Assembly: GCA_003693705.1 (NCBI GenBank)
Contig: RBZT01000704.1
Coordinates: forward strand, 1 to 24,974
Direction: 5' to 3'
DNA from: Polymyxa betae
Lineage: Eukaryota; Endomyxa; Phytomyxea; Plasmodiophorida; Plasmodiophoridae
Length of the DNA: 24,974 nt
Below are positions 19,381 through 24,974 of this stretch, piece by piece (position 1 is the stretch's first letter; every line of letters starts with the position of its first letter). The position numbers and the translations under genes are program-made. Below the pieces are notes generated by a model. That model made no database searches and was not told the origin of the DNA. It saw nothing but the letters and a program-made list of their open reading frames with translations.

Positions 19381-20440
19381 AACAAAGTCAATCTCTTAGA
19401 CTGAGATCTGTCTTGACCATGAATAGGCAATTAGGTTTGTGAGCTCTCAGCAAATATGCAGATCGAATCGTACTGGTTTCCACGTCCGGAAATTCTTTGG
19501 GAATTTCCCGAATTGATCGGTCGTAAGACTTTCAACAAAAAATTGCAGAGTTGCAAGCATCGTCCGATTTAGTGCAATGACCATGGTTTCCCAATCCGAA
19601 CTTTTTTCTTCAATATCGAATCAGGATTCCTTGGAAACGAGTTAGCAATAGGTGCTGGAAGATTTCGGATTGAGTGCTCGTCAACATCCACTTATCAATC
19701 CTCACGAGCATAGAAATCCCAAATCTTGAAGGTTTCTCACCGCTTAGATCGTAATGATTCTGGATCTCCATTACAATGTGATCGGAAATATTCCCAAACT
19801 GGATGAATGCTGTTAGTAGTACGAAGAACACAAACCTAATATACGGCAAGGATGCAATTGCACTTAGAGATGACCTCTGCAGGAATTCGAAGCGATTCGA
19901 AAGAGCTGTCTGGCATCAGCAAGCAGCTGCTGATGCATCTTGGACGGATTCAATGAATTGGTTCTATTGCTGTAATTATAAAAATAAATAATTCAATATG
20001 AAAAAGCCACACTACAGGATCACCCTCAGGAAGATGGTCGCTGAAGCGGACCTGTACAAACCGTGGGCCAGTACGGCCTACGGCGCGTCCGTTCCATCTA
20101 CCAAAAGTCGTTTGAGGGATGTTCGAACTTGGTGAACTCGACGCTGAGAGGCAATAACGTCAATAGCGCTGAGTCTTATCGGATCAAGAACCATGTTAGG
20201 TATCAACATGAGATGCGAATTCGAGTACGACCTAGCTGTAGGGTTTCACGGATTGCTTCAGGGTTGGCGTGTATATAGACTTTCGAACCCAACACACTGC
20301 TATGGAAAGGAAACTCGACAGCTTGGTAATGTAAACTGCGTGTGGGTCATACTGTCCCAGTAAGTCTACGGCGACGAGTGACATCTGCGATGCGATATCC
20401 AGCTAGCGAGGTCACCATACAGGAATGATAATAGAAGCAC
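19381..20440. other. Weakly coding-like DNA, no gene called
   Basis: Short plus-strand frames follow one another (19803-19991, one from ATG 19998, 20063-20278) with some protein-like composition but no motif, no consistent splice joins and no conserved residues I know. It may be a decayed gene. Confidence 0.3.
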
Positions 20441-20449
20441 GAACAGAGC

Positions 20450-21240
20450 AGAGACATACAGCGTCGTAGATCGCAAGAGAGATTTATACAGACTAAAAAA
20501 CGCGATTGAAGAGCTCGACCCAGAATCGATAAAAAGGGCAAAACTCGATCAGAGATTGTACAGAGACGAAAATGATGTATAATGAACTTACCTCATATTA
20601 AGCAGGCACTTGATATGCAAAATGAAGCCCGTAAGGCTATACGACAAAGACGAAAGGAGACAGGATACGGAAGAACCCTAACCAAACAGTGTGCTAAGAA
20701 TTTCTTAAAAAAGAATGAAGAGGCAACTTGTGAATGCAATTTTGATTATGCTTGTCAAGGTCTGTTAGGAGTTGAGCTTTATCAAGTAATCAAACGAGAA
20801 CGGTCAAGTCGATGAAATTACGAGAAGATCAAACTCGAGGAAGATCTTCCACGAATAAGAGAGCGATGAGAGCCTGAAACGAGCCTCAATTATAAGGAAA
20901 GGGAGCTGCAGCACGCTACAACAATATAACCGTAAATCTTTAAAGGACAAGGTGGAGAATCCAGCAGGATTATAAAAAGAATCTGTCTGAAGTTCCAATA
21001 AAATTCTCTGCTTCAACAGGATATCAACAGTTTTGTCATTCAGAGAGGCGAATTCCTTGAACCTTTAAAACAGCCAAAATCATCTCACGGCCTAATTGTC
21101 CTATTAGAGCTTGTCGAAGGCCGTAGAATTCATGATTCCGATTCGAATTCGGAAGGAGGTCGAATCGAGATTACGAGAGAATGTCGCAGACCGGGTGTGT
21201 TTGAGCAGCAAAGGCGATAATCAGACTAATAGAGCGAATA
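20450..21240 (+). pseudogene. Decayed plus-strand coding region of unknown origin
   Basis: Several plus-strand frames look translated in turn: about 20450-20580 (charged helical, DLYRLKNAIEELDPES, ending in TAA), then 20582-20815 (MNLPHIKQALDMQNEARKAI, with CECNFDYAC), then short open segments (EKIKLEEDLPRIRER) and an acidic stretch near 21030-21225. Stops and frame changes separate them and I found no splice sites that connect them. I do not recognise the protein. A telomere-like AACCCTAACC lies inside at 20674-20683. Confidence 0.3.
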
Positions 21241-21646
21241 GTGCTGAAGCTGTCAATAGACAGCAGCTTTGAACGAGACTTTTTGATTTAACAATTCCGG
21301 GTTACCAAGCAAACTCTACAAATGATGGAGCCTGACATCATATCTGTCATTTAATGCTGATTTATGGATGAAAAACAGAGAAGTGGCTCTCACTTTTAGA
21401 GATCATAGCACAGGAATAGTTAAAGAGAAATACAAAATCGGATGTATTGCTGTGAATGATGTTGGTTCACGATATTCCATTCAGACCTCAATACGCCGAT
21501 CTTTATGCAGACGATACGATGAAATGGGGCGATTGCTTCGACAAACCAGAAGTGAGGGCTCTGCGAACAAATCAACCCGAAATCATGAGAAAATGAGTCT
21601 GTGAAAACAAGATTCACATGAATGCGCTTAACACACAACGTACTTT
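21241..21646. other. No recognised gene
   Basis: A plus-strand frame at 21368-21604 overlaps another small frame that contains YADLYADDTMKWGD. That peptide resembles a reverse-transcriptase YADD box, but no other RT motif is present on either side. Confidence 0.3.
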
Positions 21647-21961
21647 TCAATTAACGAATGCTGAGATCAGGTTTCGGATGATGACCGTGGTAGCAACAAA
21701 TACCATAATGTAAATGAAGCTGCAATCGAGCTCATGGTATTGATAGAAAAGTTTCTTTTTAATTGAATCATTTTGATAGGTAACGCTAACACCAAGAAGG
21801 CGGCTGTCTAAAATCATATTATTGTAGCCTCTGCAGCTAAGCAGAACACGAGACGATGGCACATTGTCAGCATAATCGAGAAGATCGAGTAAATGAGAGA
21901 AAGTTTTGTGATAGGGTCTGCAGAGGGTCGAAAACCTCCAACTAATCGGCTGTATGATCAT
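21647..21961 (-). CDS. Small ORF with C-terminal membrane segment, unknown
   Basis: A 104-codon minus-strand frame starts at ATG 21959-21961. It reads HKTFSHLLDLLDYADNVP, then a hydrophobic C-terminal segment FIYIMVFVATTVIIRNL that could anchor the protein in a membrane. A telomere-like motif lies 43 bp upstream of the ATG, as with two better-supported genes in this window. No family recognised. It could be the last exon of a longer gene or a chance frame. Confidence 0.3.
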   Translation of the reverse strand: MIIQPISWRFSTLCRPYHKTFSHLLDLLDYADNVPSSRVLLSCRGYNNMILDSRLLGVSVTYQNDSIKKKLFYQYHELDCSFIYIMVFVATTVIIRNLISAFVN

Positions 21962-22003
21962 TAAACTAGCGGGATCTGGCCGTGACCTTTTGGCAGGTTT
22001 GGG

Positions 22004-22027
22004 AACCCTAAAACCCTAAACCCTAAC
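22004..22027 (-). repeat. Interstitial telomere-like repeat, three units
   Basis: On the plus strand it reads AACCCTAAAACCCTAAACCC then TAAC, with one extra A in the first unit. It is the longest such run in the window and lies 43 bp upstream of the minus-strand ATG at 21961. Confidence 0.75.
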
Positions 22028-22250
22028 ATGATAATCAAAATCTGCTGTGATCTTGACTGATATGGTCTGCCATATCTCCATCATTAAATAGAAGCGAATT
22101 CTCGAAAATGAAAAATTGGAAAGAAGGCGTGGTCGGCAACATTCCCAGCCTCGGCTCCGTGATCAGCAATCAGAAAGGCCGCAGCTCCGCTCACGACCAA
22201 GCAATCGCATCCACGATCTGTGAAAAGGAACTCCGTCCGGTTTACGTGAC
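22028..22250. other. No separate gene recognised
   Basis: The plus-strand frame beginning 22108 is probably a shadow. The minus strand stays open (22084-22548), but the frame is not that of the F-box homology at 22251-22540. Confidence 0.35.
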
Positions 22251-22540
22251 TGAATGGCGGATATCTACAAGATCTCGGAATACAGGCCCATCGATTCCTC
22301 CACTCCGTCAGCACCACCTTCGCACCGGTCTCCGAACCACTACCAACCACAGTCGGTCGTACCCGGCCCAAGATGGTGGCGCGACCTGCCTGTCCAACGG
22401 ATCCATAAGCAGCTGCCGAACGAGACCATCGGATTGGATTCGCTGAAACAAATCCGAGCATTAGACTCGCCGGGCCCGAACAAGTCCGGAAAACGGTTGT
22501 CGCATTTACTATGACCAGTAACATAGATGAACTGAGATCC
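22251..22540 (-). pseudogene. Fragment of an F-box/ankyrin family gene (paralogue of 24517-24700)
   Basis: The plus-strand sequence from about 22258 (ACAAGATCTCGGAATACAGG, then CTCCGTCAGCAC and CGGTCGTACC) aligns along its length with 24550-24660 (the same ACAAGATCTCGGAATACAGG, ACTCCGTCAGCAC and CGGTCGTACAGG). On the minus strand that is the segment of the large pseudogene just before its first 48-nt intron. Here the frame is lost, so no matching protein can be read. It lies immediately 3' of the larger copy on the same strand. Confidence 0.7.
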
Positions 22541-22654
22541 CAGTGCATGATGCAGTAACATCAATGGCCTGATAAACCCTACACAAAGTGAGAGAAATCG
22601 GAAGGAGAATACTTCAACAGATATGAAGATGAGCTCTATAATCTGGAGCGGGAA
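22541..22654. other. Short spacer between two F-box-family relics
   Basis: No feature seen. Confidence 0.4.
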
Positions 22655-24974
22655 TCAGTCCGCAAAACAGTTAAAAAAGCCGAAACAAGACGTTCGCGTC
22701 ATTTGAAACGTGAAGTAGTCCCAGGCTCCGAACAGCATTCGAGCACAGTCATGCAATAATTCCGGGCACAGAACGGCAGTTCTTTGAACAACGCGAATTT
22801 TGAACTTCATATCCGGAAAGATCGCATCAAGAGTGTCGCTGTGTTGGTAACGTTTCTGCGATGACCGGAGTAAGAGCAGAAACGTGACGAATCGGATATG
22901 AACAGGATCGTTGGTGTTACAAAGCAGGTCCGTGACGTCCAGGAGCGACAGGACATTGAAAAATCCGCAGATGAAGGTCTCGGACATAACCGCACTGAAC
23001 CAGTGAAGACGTTTCGGGTCCCGCAGCGACCACGGCCTTCTGTAAGTCCTTGATGAAATCTGCGGCGTTACGTCGGATTTGAGCGATGAAATTGTTATCA
23101 TAGAACAGCCGCGTATCGCTGCCGCATTTCGTCATATAGAAGAACATCGCCCTACGACCACGATCATCTCGAACGAAAAATCGAATCTGCGGAACCCGCA
23201 GCAGTATCAGAAACACCGTAGAATTGTCACGTGAGAGCGCCGTCTGTAGCAATGTCTGTGGACGAGGAAAGCGCGTGGACTGGATCCCAAGTCCGGGAGA
23301 TTGATAATTTCGGACATGAACGGCAGCGGGAGCAGCCTCCTTAACAGATCGAGACGGGAGACGAAAAGCGACGTCAGACCGAGACGATCGCTCGGGCGTC
23401 CGAGAGCAGCAATGCCGCCAAGGCCGGATTCTGTAAGACAGCGACGAATTTGTCGTCGTCAAAACAGCCTTTGAGCCTCATCAACGGGGTCCTGCCCCTT
23501 CAGTCTCGGACGAGCGGGTCGATTCCGGGCACGGACAGAAGACGCGTAACGGTATCGACTGGGGCGTACGCGAACGCGATATGCAGTAGAGTAGCGCCGT
23601 CTTCATTCTGGTAGTTGATATTCGCGGATAGAAACGACAGGCGCAGAATCTGCTCGAGCCGTTCGTTGCTTAACATTGGAAGTAAAAAAAGTTGATGGAC
23701 ATAAAGTGCGCGGGCTGCGCTTCAATCGTCACGCACTAAATGCAGGAATTCGAAAAACTGCGCCGTTGAAGGATTGAAACCATTTAGTGCGCCGTCACCA
23801 TCACGGTTCCTGTGCATGATATCGATCTGCGGGAGTGATAACAGAAACGCAACAATATCCATTCGATCAGAGTGGAAGGCCGCGCTCAGTAACGGACGTT
23901 TCAGCTCGCCTTCCACAGTGATGATTTCTGCGAAGAAAGGCTGCTCGGCCAACAAGCGCACAATTTCGAGATCCATCTTTGGAAACGCTTTGCAGAGACA
24001 GTCGACAAAAACGTCCGGGTTCTGACGGACCCGACTGATGTATCCCGGACTCAGTAGCAGGGCCCGAAACGTGTCCGCCGATCCGAAATACGCGAACTGC
24101 TGGGCTTGGCGCCGATGATGCCGTACGAGCGGATAGATCAACGACACCTGATCCGGGCCAAGCTGATCCGGGTCACACACCGATTCCATACGCAGCCCGT
24201 AACGCAACAGGGCCGGCATGTCGCCTGCTGTCAAGGGCGGATGCTCCCGGGCCTGCCACAGCAGTGTAACAGCAAGGAGGCGGGTGATTGCAGAATTAAA
24301 TGGGAAGATTCGATAGAAAGGAGGCGGATAACGAGCTCGGACTTCGGAAATCAGATCGAGATCGTTTTGCGCATTTCCAATAAAGGAAGGACGTTTAGAC
24401 ATCCAATTTTCAAGGTCATGATCGTAGCCCGCAGCAATCGTCTCCACGATTTTCACAATGTGAGGTGAAATGCCGTCCGGAGTTCGAGGTAGATGCAAGT
24501 CCGGCATCTGACTAATCTACTGATGTGGCTGAGTGTCGATTTCCACGGCAGATACAAGATCTCGGAATACAGGCACGGCGTTCACTAACTCCGTCAGCAC
24601 TTCCACCTTCACATCCGTCTCCAGATCACTATCAACGAATCGGTCGTACAGGCCCAGGGCATGCTGGGCGGAGATTGCGTCACGTGAAGACTGTAGTCCT
24701 GTCCTTGACGATGTCTCGTGTAGGAACTGGCGGACACGCTGCGGAATCTCGGAGCTGGGTGCCCACGGATCCAGCAGCCGCTGCAGGAGGCGACATCGAG
24801 GTTTCACTTCAGCCCAGATACAGCGAGAGGCGCCTATCAGCTGCGGTAATGTTATCGTGTCTGTCTTGGAAAGGACCAGTTCAAGAAGGTCGGATGGCAG
24901 AGCTTCCAGTTCAAGAATATCGGATGGCTGGGCCTCCAGTCCAAGAATGTAGGATGGCTGGGCCTCCAGTTCAA
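22655..24974 (-). pseudogene. F-box plus ankyrin-repeat protein gene, broken; runs off the right edge
   Basis: The minus strand is open from the window edge to 24517. After 10-residue tandem repeats it gives an F-box-like segment (EALPSDLLELVLSKTDTITL, then RCRLLQRLLDPWAP). A 48-nt intron (24555-24508, GTATCT...GTCAG, phase 0) joins FRDL to MPDLHLPRTPDGIS. The 24507 frame carries ankyrin-type repeats (LLSAAFHSDRMDIVAFLLSL, INYQNEDGATLLHIAF, RGRTPLM). It is cut by TGA at 23722-23724 and again at 23500-23502, yet stays in the same frame through both. Frame shifts follow at about 23385, 23260 and 23040. The last segment (FSAVMSETFICGFFNVL ... DYFTFQ) ends near 22655. F-box proteins act in SCF ubiquitin ligases and ankyrin repeats bind partners; this copy cannot make the full protein. 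Confidence 0.75.
24876..24974 (-). repeat. 30-bp tandem repeat at the right edge (3.3 units)
   Basis: Units 24876-24905, 24906-24935, 24936-24965 and a partial 24966-24974. On the minus strand each encodes ten residues of the form LELEAQPSDI. The innermost unit (LEALPSDLLEL) is also the start of the F-box-like segment, so the array looks like repeated duplication of the first F-box helix. It continues beyond the window. Confidence 0.9.

Noticed and set aside
20260-20330. Possible tRNA around a GTTCGAA-like T-loop motif
   Set aside because: No matching acceptor stem, D-arm or anticodon arm could be paired around it. No tRNA or rRNA gene was found anywhere in the window.
21460-21600. YADLYADDTMKWGD as a reverse-transcriptase YADD box
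   Set aside because: It is a short isolated frame of about 46 codons with no other RT, RNase H or integrase motif nearby. Probably chance.
22108-22514. Plus-strand frames over the F-box fragment (112 and 86 codons)
   Set aside because: They are antisense to nucleotide homology with the minus-strand F-box/ankyrin gene, so they are shadows.
24106-24952. Plus-strand frames 24106-24468 and 24533-24952
   Set aside because: They are antisense to the ankyrin and F-box frames and have low-complexity Arg/Ser composition typical of shadow frames.

Overview
This is a eukaryotic window. Several reading frames become complete only when spliced across GT...AG introns, and most introns are 41-55 nt (a few are 160-315 nt). 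There are no operons, no Shine-Dalgarno-spaced genes and no bacterial gene density. Short interstitial runs of a TTAGGG/TTTAGGG-type telomere motif, a fungal/protist-type chromate transporter, secreted low-complexity proteins and degraded F-box/ankyrin genes suggest a compact-intron protist or fungus-like microbe. A plasmodiophorid (Rhizaria) would fit, but that is inference and I would not insist on it. The sequence looks like a moderately AT-rich accessory region: GC-richer gene islands or gene relics sit in decayed, transposon-bearing DNA.

Layout. 1-2470: no confident gene at the left edge, then a frame-broken Ser/Thr-rich surface-protein-like region (+) ending in a GPI-type tail. 2470-5150: non-coding DNA with a 73-bp inverted-repeat pair (3485-3557 / 4705-4777). 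5154-5899: a hAT transposon deletion derivative with an exact 8-bp target duplication. 6100-7020: a decayed F-box-type gene (-). 7963-9386: a DDE transposon bounded by 31-bp perfect terminal inverted repeats, with an internally deleted transposase (-). 9822-18912: the gene-bearing core. Four multi-exon genes all lie on the minus strand: a 508-aa signal-peptide protein (9822-11599, one 1-nt frameshift), a 450-aa chromate ion transporter (12633-14828, seven exons including an 11-nt micro-exon), a 442-aa helical protein (15491-17042), and a secreted 325-aa disordered protein with KPVHPDDQ repeats (17685-18912, one 1-nt frameshift). 19083-19380: a 42-bp tandem repeat with a 3-unit higher-order period. 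19400-22000: weakly coding-like, unrecognised DNA. 22251-24974: a fragment and a long pseudogene of an F-box plus ankyrin family (-), which runs off the right edge through a 30-bp tandem repeat.

How it fits together. Nothing suggests one shared pathway. The core genes look like independent loci (one transporter, two probably secreted proteins, one unknown). The flanks are a graveyard of a multi-copy F-box/ankyrin family plus two class II DNA transposons that kept their ends but lost transposase function. The most notable signals are gene-structural: a 67-bp tandem duplication that equals one complete 52-nt intron plus a 15-nt coding segment, the 11-nt micro-exon in the chromate transporter, and telo-box-like motifs just upstream of three minus-strand ATGs.
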